Assembly: GCA_035934015.1 (NCBI GenBank) | Contig: DASYYH010000016.1 | Span: forward strand, 418,753-482,752 | Length of the DNA: 64,000 bases | Source: Candidatus Acidiferrales bacterium | GTDB taxonomy: Bacteria > Acidobacteriota > Terriglobia > Acidiferrales > UBA7541 | Direction of reading: 5' to 3' | Shown here: positions 8,078 through 16,877 of the stretch, one piece after another | Layout of the letters: the number at the start of each line of letters is the position of its first letter | Numbering within the stretch: the first letter of the stretch is position 1 | Program-made: the position numbers and the translations under genes | The notes under the pieces: generated by a model | The model's input: the letters and a program-made list of their open reading frames with translations, nothing else | Databases searched by the model: none | What the model was told of the DNA's origin: nothing

Positions 8078-8542
8078 TGTCGACGGATCCCGAAGTCACG
8101 ATGCGCAGGGACCGACCTTTTGCTCTGCTGCTGTCGTTGGGACTCCGATTGGACTGCTTAGGATAGGCTCGATACGGGCCCGCCGCAGTTCACGGCATTC
8201 TATGATTAGTTTCTAGGAATTGAATGGCTCCAATGTGATGCAAGATACATTTTATAGTGACGGGCATCACATTCGAAATCTAAGTGACTTCGTAATATCG
8301 CATTGGTTGTCGAGATTCTGGTTAGTCATCGCTTCCCATTAATGCAATTAAATTTGGAGGAACCCAGTGAGTTCCCGAAGATGTGGCACAATAAATTCGC
8401 GCTCATTCCTATGTCCTCCAACAACTTTTTTAACTCAGTTCTTGCACAAGCTCCATTGCATTGATAAACCATGGGTAGCGGTCATGAGCCGGGAAGAAAT
8501 TCTCGCGACGAGCGTCGAAAATTGCTAATGAAAGGAAACAGG
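8078..8542. promoter_or_regulatory. Divergent intergenic region with CRP/FNR-type palindromes
   Basis: This 465-bp region separates the sigma-54 activator gene from the cupredoxin operon. It contains a perfect 10-bp inverted repeat, AATGTGATGC (8232-8241) and GCATCACATT (8264-8273), 22 bp apart. The right arm also completes AGTGA-N6-TCACA at 8256-8271, close to the CRP/FNR-family consensus TGTGA-N6-TCACA. I see no clear -35/-10 pair and no credible gene in the rest. Confidence 0.4.
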
Positions 8543-9328
8543 ATGATTATTAGAAGACAGCAGTCAATTCTCGCATTTTGCGGGATTTTAGCAATCATCG
8601 TTTTCATGCAAGCTGGGCTTGCAAGTTTAGAAGCCTATGGCGCAACCCCAAAAGAAACTTCCAATCCCCCGGCTGGTTTGTACCAAGCGGGTTACTCAGT
8701 GCAGGCGGTCCAGAACGGGGGAACGATATCCGGCAAGATTCTTTATCAGGGCAAACCAATCAGGCCAAAGAAGATCGCCGTGACACAGGACAATAGTGTA
8801 TGCGGAAATGCGAAGGAAATTTATCCGGCCGAAATCGAGGACGGTGGAGTTGTGGACGCCGTCGTGTGGATAGATGGCATTGATCACGGTAAGGACTTTG
8901 CTTATCCGCCGGCCGTGATCGACCAGAAGGGCTGCATGTTCATGCCTCCCATCCTCATTATGAAACCGGGGGACCTGAAGGTGCAAAACAGCGATTCGGC
9001 ATCTCACAACGTGCACATCTACGCTGAAAACAACCGCAGTTTCAACCAGGTAATGCCAGCGGGTTCGCCAGCGCTTGAGATTCCGCTTGGTCGGCCCGAC
9101 CGCGCCGTCGTGCGTTGCGATGTCCATCCATGGATGAAGGGTTATGTCATCGTGGCTGCCAACGCGTATTACGTCCTCAGCGGCAAAGGAGGCGCCTTTA
9201 CGCTCACCGATGTGCCTCCGGGAACCTACCATCTGAAGGTCTGGCAAGAAGATCTGGGCACAAAAGATGTTTCAGTAACCGTGCAAAGCGGACAGACGGC
9301 AACCGTCAACGTCACGCTTGGTAAGTAA
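8543..9328 (+). CDS. Secreted cupredoxin-like protein with carboxypeptidase-regulatory-like tail
   Basis: The 261-residue protein carries an N-terminal signal peptide (RRQQSILAFCGILAII). I chose ATG 8543, preceded by AAAGGAAACAGG; ATG 8528 is possible. Type-1 copper ligands are visible in cupredoxin order: an upstream His in SHNVHIY, then C-x2-H-x2-M in CDVHPWMKGY. The C-terminal 55 residues (GAFTLTDVPPGTYHLKVW) resemble a carboxypeptidase-regulatory beta-sandwich. It is probably a periplasmic or exported copper electron carrier. A homologue lies 1.5 kb downstream with a haem outer-membrane protein in between, so the three likely act in one electron path. The copper-binding call follows from ligand spacing only. 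Confidence 0.75.
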   Translation: MIIRRQQSILAFCGILAIIVFMQAGLASLEAYGATPKETSNPPAGLYQAGYSVQAVQNGGTISGKILYQGKPIRPKKIAVTQDNSVCGNAKEIYPAEIEDGGVVDAVVWIDGIDHGKDFAYPPAVIDQKGCMFMPPILIMKPGDLKVQNSDSASHNVHIYAENNRSFNQVMPAGSPALEIPLGRPDRAVVRCDVHPWMKGYVIVAANAYYVLSGKGGAFTLTDVPPGTYHLKVWQEDLGTKDVSVTVQSGQTATVNVTLGK

Positions 9329-9379
9329 TATCGGAACAGCGGATAGTTTCTTTCATTTCAAATCAGCGAGGCTGGCAAT

Positions 9380-10750
9380 ATGAAACCTCTGGAAAAAAGG
9401 AATAGCTCCATTTTCATCCTCGCGATGGCGGGCACGGTGTTGTTGATCCTGCTCGCCATCACACCCAGAAACGCGAGAGCCGTCCCAAGCTTTGCACGCC
9501 AAACCGGTTTGGCGTGCAGTTCGTGCCATACAAATCCCCCTGAACTCACTCCTCTGGGCCGGACCTTCAAGCTGAATGGTTATACGATGACGGGCATAAA
9601 GGTTATTACGTCGCCGCCAGAAAAAGAAAAGTCCGGTTTGCAGCTCCTTTCTTATCTCCCTTTGGCGGCTATGTTTGAAGTCTCCAGCACGGGCACAAAA
9701 ACTGCGCAGCCCGGAACTCAGAACTGGAGTTTTTCAATCCCTCAGGACGTTTCTCTGTTTCTCTCTGGGGAGTATGCCAGCCACCTTGGTGGTTTTGTCC
9801 AGGCGACATATAACTCACAAAAAGATCATTTCAGCTGGGACAACACGGACATTCGCTACGCGCGCAACCGCCTCGTAAAAGGCAAGACGCTCGTATATGG
9901 AGTCATGCTCAACAATAATCCGACGGTCGAGGACTTGTGGAACGATACGCCCGCTTGGGGTTTCCCATGGATTCAATCTGCATCCGCGCCATCCCCCATC
10001 ACAGCCGCGGTGGTTGACGGTTCACTCGCTCAGGACGTCGCCGGCCTCGGGGGCTACGCGATGTGGAATGACCATCTCTACGGCGCGGCCACCATTTATC
10101 GTTCGTCCCATCTTGGTCAACCCCTCCCCAACAATGGGGTGGGATTCCCCTACAACATTCAGGGAGTTGCTCCCTATTGGCGCGCTGCTTGGCAACAGAC
10201 CATGGGGAATAGCTATCTCGAGTTCGGCACCTATGGAATGCACATGGACTCGATTCCGCAAGGTGTAACTGGCCCCGAAAACCACTACACAGATTTTGCC
10301 GCGGACGCGCAATTCGAGCGCGTCCTGCCACAATTCGCAAACAATTTGGTTACGCTGCATGCAACTTATATTCACGAAAAATCTACCTTGAATGCGGATT
10401 TCGCGGATGGAAATGCCTCATTGCTTGCCCATGACCTGAACACATTCCGGGTCAACGGCGTCTACCACTTCGGCTACCGCTATGCGCCGGGGGTCGCTTA
10501 CTTTGTAACGACAGGCACGAAGGACCCCCTCGAATTTCCGCAAGGGGCACTCACAGGAAGCCTAACCGGCAGTCCCAAGACCCAAGGCTTCGTGCTGAAT
10601 CTCTCGTATTGGCCGGTCCAGAATGTCCAGCTTGGGCTGCAATACACGGGCTATACGCAATTCAATGGCGCCGGCACAAATTATGACGGCTCAGGGCGAA
10701 ATGCTAGCGACAACAACTCGCTTTACATGTTGCTACGTATGCTTTTCTAG
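9380..10750 (+). CDS. Outer-membrane protein with N-terminal single c-type haem site
   Basis: The protein has 456 residues and starts at ATG 9380 with GAGG nine bases upstream. A signal peptide (about 1-34) is followed by FARQTGLACSSCHTNPP, a single CxxCH haem-c site, then LTPLGRTFKLNGY. The remaining 400 residues alternate polar and hydrophobic positions, rich in Tyr, Gly and Asn (FGYRYAPGVAYFVTTG, LQYTGYTQF), and end in an aromatic residue (LLRMLF), as outer-membrane beta-barrels do. This resembles porin-like cytochromes found with metal or extracellular electron transfer genes, though it has only one haem. It sits between two cupredoxin genes, 51 bp after the first. A role in electron transfer across the outer membrane is inference. 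Confidence 0.75.
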   Translation: MKPLEKRNSSIFILAMAGTVLLILLAITPRNARAVPSFARQTGLACSSCHTNPPELTPLGRTFKLNGYTMTGIKVITSPPEKEKSGLQLLSYLPLAAMFEVSSTGTKTAQPGTQNWSFSIPQDVSLFLSGEYASHLGGFVQATYNSQKDHFSWDNTDIRYARNRLVKGKTLVYGVMLNNNPTVEDLWNDTPAWGFPWIQSASAPSPITAAVVDGSLAQDVAGLGGYAMWNDHLYGAATIYRSSHLGQPLPNNGVGFPYNIQGVAPYWRAAWQQTMGNSYLEFGTYGMHMDSIPQGVTGPENHYTDFAADAQFERVLPQFANNLVTLHATYIHEKSTLNADFADGNASLLAHDLNTFRVNGVYHFGYRYAPGVAYFVTTGTKDPLEFPQGALTGSLTGSPKTQGFVLNLSYWPVQNVQLGLQYTGYTQFNGAGTNYDGSGRNASDNNSLYMLLRMLF

Positions 10751-10859
10751 CGACAAAGGGTTCAAATTCGCCTGCGGCTTGTTTGCCAAGAAGACCCAAT
10801 CACCGCGGGACACTTAGAAAGTGTGCCCGCCAGGAAATGTAGAAAGGCAGGTTGACATC

Positions 10860-11642
10860 GTGACTCAAGACACAACAAACCAGCGGCTGGATTCGCGATT
10901 TCGCATGCTCTCCATCATCGTTGCAGTAACGATACTCCTGATCGCCATGAACACCTTCGCACACTCGCCGAGGGGAAAAGCGGCCCAATCCAGCACTCAG
11001 GAAACGGGAAGCATCTCTGGAAAAATCCTGTTCCAGGGAGAGCGGCCAAAGCTCGAAATCATCAAGATGTCAAATGACCCCATTTGCGAATCCGAGCAGA
11101 AAGGGCAGGTCTACGCACAGGATGGCGAAGTGAACGAAAACGGAACTTTGCCCAATGCATTCGTTTACATCAAGGATGGTTTCGGCACGCGCAAGTTTAC
11201 TCCGCCCGTCAATTCCGTAGATCTTACGCAGAGCGGTTGCATGTATCAACCGCACGTTGTCGGCATTATGGCGGGACAGCCGCTTCAGGTGCTCACACTC
11301 GACCCCACGACGCATAATATTCACGTGACGGCGAAAACCAACCGCTCGTGGAATGTTTCCCAGCAGCCGGGCTCTCCCTCCGTGATTCGTCGGTTTACTG
11401 ACCCAGAAGTCATGATCCCTGTGCACTGCAACGTCCATCCATGGATGAAAGCGTATATCGGTGTAATGGAAAACCCGTTTTTTGAGGTTACAGGCAAAGA
11501 CGGCACTTTCGACCTGAAAAATATACCGCCGGGTGAATATACACTGGCGGTATGGACTGCGACCTTCGGAACACAGGAAAAGCGGGTGGTCGTCCGTGCT
11601 GCGCTGACTTCTACAGCCGACTTCACTTTTGGACAGCAATGA
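10860..11642 (+). CDS. Second cupredoxin-like protein, paralogue of the gene at 8543
   Basis: The protein has about 260 residues from GTG 10860, with AAAGGCAGG upstream; a GTG at 10821 would add 13 residues. The signal peptide is LSIIVAVTILLIAMNTFAHS. It shares the layout of the gene at 8543: GSISGKILFQGE, a Cys in SGCMYQPHVVG, the upstream His in THNIHVT, the ligand cluster CNVHPWMKAYI, and a C-terminal domain (GTFDLKNIPPGEYTLAVW). It is the third gene of the redox group and ends about 100 bp before a perfect hairpin. Two related cupredoxins around one haem protein suggest serial carriers or different redox partners. Confidence 0.75.
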   Translation: MTQDTTNQRLDSRFRMLSIIVAVTILLIAMNTFAHSPRGKAAQSSTQETGSISGKILFQGERPKLEIIKMSNDPICESEQKGQVYAQDGEVNENGTLPNAFVYIKDGFGTRKFTPPVNSVDLTQSGCMYQPHVVGIMAGQPLQVLTLDPTTHNIHVTAKTNRSWNVSQQPGSPSVIRRFTDPEVMIPVHCNVHPWMKAYIGVMENPFFEVTGKDGTFDLKNIPPGEYTLAVWTATFGTQEKRVVVRAALTSTADFTFGQQ

Positions 11643-11744
11643 TGAGAATTCATGAATCCTGTAGATCAATTATTCCGGTGGCGCTCAGGACTGATCGGCC
11701 CTGCTTTTTTGCCAACCCTAGGGGAGTTTTCGCCTGTTTGCATT

Positions 11745-11778
11745 CCAAGGGAATCGCGGCGCGACTCGATTCCCTTGG
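11745..11778. terminator. Perfect 12-bp inverted repeat
   Basis: CCAAGGGAATCG (11745-11756) and CGATTCCCTTGG (11767-11778) surround a 10-base loop. The hairpin lies between the end of the cupredoxin group on the plus strand and the tRNA on the minus strand, so it could end transcription from both sides. No T-run is present, and a mobile palindromic repeat is also possible. Confidence 0.4.
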
Positions 11779-11853
11779 CGAACCCATTGGGTGCCCCCTC
11801 CACGAGAGCACGATGCCGGGCTTTTCGTAAGTGTCTGATGGCAAGAAGAAAAG

Positions 11854-11931
11854 TGGTCGGGGCGAGTGGATTTGAACCACCGACCTCCTGGTCCCGAACC
11901 AGGCGCTCTAGCCAGGCTGAGCCACGCCCCG
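11854..11931 (-). tRNA. tRNA-Pro (anticodon CGG)
   Basis: The minus strand folds as a full cloverleaf. The acceptor stem is CGGGGCG/CGCCCCG, the D arm GCTC...GAGC, the anticodon stem CCTGG/CCAGG with loop TTCGGGA, and the T arm GGTGG-TTCAAAT-CCACT. The discriminator base is A and the CCA end is encoded. Anticodon CGG lies at 11894-11896 and reads CCG proline codons. Confidence 0.97.
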
Positions 11932-11997
11932 ACAAACTACGAATCACAACTGCAAGACAGTTTACCGTGCATCACGGCCAGCCGCAACGCCCGCCAA

Positions 11998-13182
11998 TTA
12001 CTTGCTAAACAGGATCGTGATCGTGTCCTGGTCGTGGTTAGCGACCACGACCTCATCCTTCCCGCTGCCGTCCAACTTCCCAACCGCGAGGCCGCCCCAT
12101 CCCGTCGCCACGTCACGGTTGAAAACTCGAAACTCGCCATCCTTTGTCCCCATAAAGAAAAACAACCTGTCGTTTTGCGCGCACAACACTACCATGTCGT
12201 GCAATCCGTTTCCTCGGAGGTCGCCTATCGCAATCCGACTGGGGCCTTTGCAACCAGCCAGCGAAAAAGGTGAGCCCGGCATAGTCGCAAGGCGACCCTT
12301 CCCGTCGCCCAGCAGAACGGTGATGCCAAGCCTGTTAGGGTCGCGAATATCACGCTCATACGGAATGACTGCCACGTCGGGATTTCCATCCCCGTTTGCG
12401 TCTCCGACGCTAAAAGACCACGGAGTGTCCCCTGCCAGAAATGGAGAGCCGGGCGCTTTGCGAAATCCTCCCTTGCCGTCACCCAAGAGCAAACCGACAA
12501 CACCTCCATCTTGATTCACCGTCACTATGTCGAGGTGCCCATCTTTGTTGAAATCCGCAGCGCGCACGCCCGAGTCCGTGTGCAAATCGGCAGAAAAGAA
12601 CTTCCCCGGAAGAATCAAGTTGCCCTTGCCATCCGTTGGTATGAGCAGGATTTCGCGATTGCCCCAGCTGTCCGTCACCACCGCTGGCTTGCCATCGCCC
12701 ATGAAATCTCCGACGGCCACGCCGTGCGGATGCGGATACGACTTCGTAGCAAACGGCGAGTGCGCCGCAGGCTTGAATCTCCCTGTGCCGTCTCCCAGCA
12801 AGATTGTGATGTACGGCGTTTGCGTATTTGCGATCACCAGATCCGGATTACCATCGCCTTTCATATCTGCCACGGCGATGTCGTTGGGATTTGGATTGCA
12901 CGGGAAAGGAGAGCCCGGCGCTGGTTTGAAATGCCCTTGACCATCTCCCAACAAAACGCTCACCGTGCCTTCATACTCGTTCGCGACAATCAGGTCCGGG
13001 TTGCCATCACTATTCACGTCGCCGATCGCAATGAATCCCGGTCCTTTGCCGACTGGGATCACGACCTGCCGGAAATCGAGTGAAGTTGATTCAACCCTGC
13101 CGCCAGCGGCAGCGCACCATGTCACCGCGCCCAAAGCCACGATCACGAATACAGGCACTGTCCGTTTGCGTACGGTATGCAT
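11998..13182 (-). CDS. Secreted FG-GAP/VCBS repeat protein
   Basis: The 394-residue protein starts with a signal peptide (about 1-26, PVFVIVALGAVTWCAAA). At least six repeats follow of the type V-G-D-x-N-x-D-G-x-x-D-(L/I/V)-x-V-x-N ... V-L-L-G-D-G-x-G-x-F, for example GDVNSDGNPDLIVAN and LLGDGQGHFKPAPGSPF. These are FG-GAP/VCBS repeats, which form a beta-propeller and often bind calcium through their Asp-rich loops. No enzymatic domain is attached. It lies 21 bp after the start of mutM on the same strand, but a functional link is unlikely. The ligand is unknown. Confidence 0.85.
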   Translation of the reverse strand: MHTVRKRTVPVFVIVALGAVTWCAAAGGRVESTSLDFRQVVIPVGKGPGFIAIGDVNSDGNPDLIVANEYEGTVSVLLGDGQGHFKPAPGSPFPCNPNPNDIAVADMKGDGNPDLVIANTQTPYITILLGDGTGRFKPAAHSPFATKSYPHPHGVAVGDFMGDGKPAVVTDSWGNREILLIPTDGKGNLILPGKFFSADLHTDSGVRAADFNKDGHLDIVTVNQDGGVVGLLLGDGKGGFRKAPGSPFLAGDTPWSFSVGDANGDGNPDVAVIPYERDIRDPNRLGITVLLGDGKGRLATMPGSPFSLAGCKGPSRIAIGDLRGNGLHDMVVLCAQNDRLFFFMGTKDGEFRVFNRDVATGWGGLAVGKLDGSGKDEVVVANHDQDTITILFSK

Positions 13183-13203
13183 CCTCAGCCCCTCCGCTCG
13201 CCG

Positions 13204-14097
13204 TCAGGGCGCACTCTTGCCGCGAAAGATCTTCCGGGGCCGGCCGCGCGGTGCCCGCTGACACTTCGAGCAAAAATAACTGCTTCGTCCCGCGACGATA
13301 ATTCGCCGGATCATCGTCCCGCACCGCGCGCATTTTTTCCCCTCGCGCTGGTAAACATTATGCCGGAGCTGAAATTCTCCCGGCTCGCCTTCCGCATTGA
13401 CATAATCCGAAATGGACGACCCGCCGAGTCGCACCGCCGCGCGCAGCACTCTCTGCATCGCACCACGCAGGCGTATCATTTCTTCGCGGTTCAATTCCGC
13501 CCCGATGCGCGTCGGATGAATTCGCGCGCGCCATAGACTCTCGTCGGTATAGATATTCCCCATCCCGCGCAAAACGCTTTGGTCCAGCAGCAGAGCCTTG
13601 ATACGCGCCCGTCGCGCTCCAATCCGCGCTCGAAAATCCTTTTCGCTCACCGTCAGGGCGTCGATTCCCAGAGGCCCGAGAATTTTCTTGCTGCCTTCTT
13701 CGTTCGACAAAACCATCCGCCCAAATCGGCGCGCGTCCGTGTAGCGCAGTTCCGTCCGATTGTCGAGCGCGAACCACACATGCGTGTGCGCCGCTGCCGG
13801 CATCGTCTCCGGCCGTACGGTTAACTGCCCGGTCATCCCCAGATGAACAATCAGGTTGAAGCGCTTCGCACCAGTACGCTTCTCCGCCTTCGCCGAACCA
13901 TCCTTTTCAAGCTCCAAAACCAGAAATTTCCCATGGCGCCGCACGGAAGCGATTTTGCATCCCGGCGCGTTTTCTTCGAGCGCCACAGGGTCGTCGATAA
14001 AATCCGTCTTGCCGAGGCGCACCTCGGTGATTCCGCGGCCCGGGAGCAGCATCTGCAATCCGCGCACGACTGTCTCGACTTCCGGCAATTCCGGCAA
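13204..14097 (-). CDS. mutM: Formamidopyrimidine-DNA glycosylase
   Basis: The 297-residue product begins MPELPEVETVVRGL, the diagnostic N-terminus of MutM/Fpg. After removal of Met, Pro2 is the catalytic nucleophile and Glu3 assists. The helix-two-turn-helix region (DQSVLRGMGNIYTDESLW) and the C-terminal zinc finger (CARCGTMIRR...YFCSKC) are intact. The enzyme removes 8-oxoguanine and ring-opened purines from DNA and nicks the abasic site. The C-terminus runs about 15 residues beyond the zinc finger (GRPRKIFRGKSAP), a basic tail slightly longer than usual. It sits in a minus-strand run of unrelated genes. Confidence 0.95.
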   Translation of the reverse strand: MPELPEVETVVRGLQMLLPGRGITEVRLGKTDFIDDPVALEENAPGCKIASVRRHGKFLVLELEKDGSAKAEKRTGAKRFNLIVHLGMTGQLTVRPETMPAAAHTHVWFALDNRTELRYTDARRFGRMVLSNEEGSKKILGPLGIDALTVSEKDFRARIGARRARIKALLLDQSVLRGMGNIYTDESLWRARIHPTRIGAELNREEMIRLRGAMQRVLRAAVRLGGSSISDYVNAEGEPGEFQLRHNVYQREGKKCARCGTMIRRIIVAGRSSYFCSKCQRAPRGRPRKIFRGKSAP

Positions 14098-14127
14098 AGA
14101 TTCCTCTCGACGAAAAGTCCTTCCCGC

Positions 14128-14973
14128 TCAATCCGGCAGGATCGCAAACACGCGCACCGGTCCGCCAGAACCGCCTTCGAGCTTGATCGGTGCGGCAATC
14201 ACGAATGCGCCGGTGGCCGGCAACTCGTCCAGGTTCGCGATATTTTCGATATGAAATAATCCCGCGGGCAACGTCGTGCGATGTACCTCAAAATTTGGCG
14301 AGGGCCCGTAATCGATACTCAGCGTGTCGATGCACAATCCATTCACACGCCGCGCGATCAAGTATTTCGCCGCAGCCACGGAATATCCAGGAAAGTGCAT
14401 CACTCCCTTCGCGTCCATGTTCCGATAGCGGGTTTGATCCGGCCAGCGCGAGCCCCACCCTGTCCGTAGCATAACAATCGCGCGGGCAGGAATTTCCCCA
14501 TGCTGCGCTTCCCACGCTTGAATATCCGCAACACTCAAACGATAATCCGCATCCTTCTCGACTTTTGCGCGCACGTCGATCACTTCTGCGGGACCAAAAA
14601 ACCGCTGAATCGGAATCTGATCCAGCGTCTCTTTCCCCGGCGGAAAATGCGCTGGCGCATCCATATGCGTTCCATAATGTTCGAGCATCGTGAATTTGCG
14701 GATAAAATAACCATCTTTTGCCGGCGTCGCTGTAACAACGGCCGTAAATGGGTGATCATCTCCTGGCCATGCTGGCGAATGATCGTTGATTGCGTACGTC
14801 ATGTCGATGATGCGCGTCTTCCCTGTCGAAATCCCAGCCAGTTCCGGGCAAATTGACGCACTGGACTTCGCCCTGGACTGCGCCGATACGCTTCTTCCCG
14901 AGGGCACGCTCAACACAACCGCCAGCCCCATGGTCCCTGCAAGAACGAACCCGCTCAAAATCATTTTTTTCAT
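14128..14973 (-). CDS. Cyclase-family (kynurenine formamidase-like) metal hydrolase, exported
   Basis: ATG 14973 is preferred over an upstream ATG at 14994 because GAGG lies seven bases before it and the protein then opens with a clean signal peptide (MKKMILSGFVLAGTMGLAVV). The mature part is a cyclase/formamidase fold: IIDMTYAINDHSPAWPGD, then the metal-binding HYGTHMDAPAHF. Family members hydrolyse cyclic or N-formyl amides using divalent metal. The mature enzyme is close to the usual length of about 250 residues. The signal peptide is the notable part, as kynurenine formamidases are cytoplasmic, so the substrate here is probably different. Confidence 0.85.
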   Translation of the reverse strand: MKKMILSGFVLAGTMGLAVVLSVPSGRSVSAQSRAKSSASICPELAGISTGKTRIIDMTYAINDHSPAWPGDDHPFTAVVTATPAKDGYFIRKFTMLEHYGTHMDAPAHFPPGKETLDQIPIQRFFGPAEVIDVRAKVEKDADYRLSVADIQAWEAQHGEIPARAIVMLRTGWGSRWPDQTRYRNMDAKGVMHFPGYSVAAAKYLIARRVNGLCIDTLSIDYGPSPNFEVHRTTLPAGLFHIENIANLDELPATGAFVIAAPIKLEGGSGGPVRVFAILPD

Positions 14974-15082
14974 GGCGTACCTCGTTTGCCTCATGAGAAA
15001 GCTCCAACTCCGCCCGCGAAACCGCCGGCCGCTATCTTAAATCCATTTTCGGTTTTGTAAAACGAATGGGGTCCGTTCGCGG

Positions 15083-15553
15083 CTAAGGCAGCGGAATGCC
15101 CGGCGCGGCGACGATTCCCGCCAAGCGCAGGATTTCCGAATATTCTTCCTCCTGCAGAGGCGAAATCGTCATGCGAGGATTTTTCAGGAATTTCACTTTC
15201 CGCAGCGCGCGATTTTCGCGCAATTCTTCGAGTGACACCTGGCGCGGCAGCCGTTCGAGCGCTCGCAAATCGATCACCAGATGCTTCGGCGTCGGATCAT
15301 GTGGATCCGGATACGGATCGCGCGTCACTTCGGCGATGGCGTAAAGGGCATACTCCGGCTTACCGTGGTAGCAGAGCGCGCGGTCGCCGCGCCGCATCTG
15401 CTTCATTTGCCGCAGCGCATCGGGCTTGCTGCCCGCGTGCCGCCACATTTCCTTGCCCTTTACGAACAAGGTATCCCAGTGGTAGACGCGTGGATCAACC
15501 GCCAGCAACCATTGGTGAGGTCGCGCGACGGTACGAGTAACAGAACGAGTCAT
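15083..15553 (-). CDS. EVE domain protein
   Basis: The 156-residue protein is almost entirely one EVE domain, a PUA-like fold. Typical features are QWLLAVDPRVYHWDTL near the N-terminus, MRRGDRALCYHG in the middle, AEVTRDPYPDPHDP, and FLKNPRMTISPLQEEEYSEIL near the end. EVE proteins bind modified bases in DNA or RNA; THYN1 is the best known relative. The start ATG has GAGGGG close upstream. It stands alone between the cyclase and Rieske genes. Confidence 0.88.
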   Translation of the reverse strand: MTRSVTRTVARPHQWLLAVDPRVYHWDTLFVKGKEMWRHAGSKPDALRQMKQMRRGDRALCYHGKPEYALYAIAEVTRDPYPDPHDPTPKHLVIDLRALERLPRQVSLEELRENRALRKVKFLKNPRMTISPLQEEEYSEILRLAGIVAAPGIPLP

Positions 15554-15636
15554 GGCCCCTCGGCAACCGGCGAACTATACATGGAAGCGTAAAAGAAACA
15601 ACAAGAAATGTGGTTATTTGTATTGGCAGGGATCGT

Positions 15637-15942
15637 CTATCCCACGTCCACAAAGACCTCGTCGCCGCGTATCTCAACCTTATAGCACGCAACGCTCTGC
15701 GATGGGTCCTGAGTCAGCGTGCCGGTCGTTACGTCGTAGGTCCAGCCATGCCATGGGCAGCTAACCGTCTCTCCCGTAAGTTGACCTTCCCCAATTGGCC
15801 CACCCTGATGCAAACATATCCCATTGATTGCAAAGAAGTTATCTCCTACACGCGCCAGCGCTAGGGTTGTATCTCCCAACTGCAATTCCCGGATTTCTCC
15901 CGCCGGAATTTCATCTTTCTTGGCTGCCCTTTGAAACGCCAT
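15637..15942 (-). CDS. Rieske [2Fe-2S] ferredoxin-like protein
   Basis: This is a soluble 101-residue single-domain Rieske protein. The iron-sulfur ligands are in two boxes, CLHQGG and CPWHGW (C-x-H and C-x2-H), followed by YDVTTGTL. There is no membrane anchor, so it resembles ferredoxin subunits of dioxygenase or nitrite-reductase systems, but no oxygenase gene is nearby. I took ATG 15942, with GTGAGAGG upstream, over a TTG six codons earlier. It has its own candidate promoter at 16020-16048. Confidence 0.9.
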   Translation of the reverse strand: MAFQRAAKKDEIPAGEIRELQLGDTTLALARVGDNFFAINGICLHQGGPIGEGQLTGETVSCPWHGWTYDVTTGTLTQDPSQSVACYKVEIRGDEVFVDVG

Positions 15943-16019
15943 CCCGCGCCTCTCACCCAATCAAAATTGGTTTAGTCCACAAGTCCTAATCGTGCCTCAA
16001 AACTCTGGCGCGACCACAG

Positions 16020-16048
16020 AGTATAGTCATACCCCACTGTCAAATCAA
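16020..16048 (-). promoter_or_regulatory. Candidate sigma-70-type promoter of the Rieske gene
   Basis: On the minus strand, TTGATT (16048-16043) and TATACT (16025-16020) are separated by 17 bases. The predicted start near 16013 leaves a leader of about 70 bases. Confidence 0.4.
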
Positions 16049-16086
16049 AAAGAATCTGCAAGTTACGGTTACTTAGGACCCGCACC

Positions 16087-16788
16087 TCAGGCAGGTTTCG
16101 AGCCATGGACCAGCAGCGCGCCCTCGCGCCGGAAGGCTTCAAGCTCCTTCGCGTCGCGGAACCATCGGCCCGTGTAAACTTCCGGCGTCGGCGTGGGATC
16201 GACGATCCGCCGGTGCGCGACTCTCGCAAATCCCGCACTCCGAAATAGCTTTGCCCATTCATCGCCCGAAAGAAGGTGCGTCGGAATCTGCAGCAGCTTT
16301 GCCCACTGATGGCAATACGGATTGTCGCGATAATAATTGATCAAAATCCACGCCGACCCGCGCGGCTTCAGCACGCGAAAAATTTCCCGAATCCCCGCCG
16401 CGGGATCAGGCCAGTAATAGGAAGACTCGACCGAAACCACTCTGTCAAAGGCGCTGTCTTCTCGCGGAATCGCGTCCACGCTGCTCATCATGAATTCTGC
16501 GTTGCCGACCTTGGCGGTCGTCGTCGCGCGCCGCGCCCGTTCCACCATTTCGTTCGAAACGTCAATCCCTAGAACTCGCCCTCGCGGCACGCGCGTCGCC
16601 AGCTCGCGCACCAGCCATCCGCCGCCGCATCCCACATCGAGCACCGTTTCATCGCGCGCAAACTGCATCATCGCCAGCATCGGCTCGACAATCGGGCGAT
16701 GCTCTTTTTCCATGCTCTCGCCCTTGCCTTCGCCTGCCCAGCGATTGAATTCTTCGCGCAGATTCTCATTCGCAGCCACTTGTGGCAT
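16087..16788 (-). CDS. Class I SAM-dependent methyltransferase
   Basis: The 233-residue protein has a Rossmann methyltransferase core. Motif I is VLDVGCGGGWLVREL, followed by VLGIDVSNEMVERAR, DAIPREDSAFDRVVSVES, and VLKPRGSAWILINYY, as in UbiE/COQ5-like small-molecule methyltransferases (Methyltransf_11). GGAGGG lies about ten bases before the start. The substrate cannot be read from sequence, and no cofactor or quinone gene is adjacent. Confidence 0.88.
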   Translation of the reverse strand: MPQVAANENLREEFNRWAGEGKGESMEKEHRPIVEPMLAMMQFARDETVLDVGCGGGWLVRELATRVPRGRVLGIDVSNEMVERARRATTTAKVGNAEFMMSSVDAIPREDSAFDRVVSVESSYYWPDPAAGIREIFRVLKPRGSAWILINYYRDNPYCHQWAKLLQIPTHLLSGDEWAKLFRSAGFARVAHRRIVDPTPTPEVYTGRWFRDAKELEAFRREGALLVHGSKPA

Positions 16789-16877
16789 CGCTCGAATAGC
16801 CCTCCGTTTTTATCTTGTTTCTTGCCGATTCGCGGACCACGAGCGCAACGATTGGATGTGCGTCGCGAATTGGATTT

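Noticed and set aside
8383..8402. Sigma-54 promoter upstream of the cupredoxin gene (TGGCAC then TTCGC)
   Set aside because: The -24 half is ideal, but the GC follows after 12 rather than 10 bases, which sigma-54 does not tolerate well.
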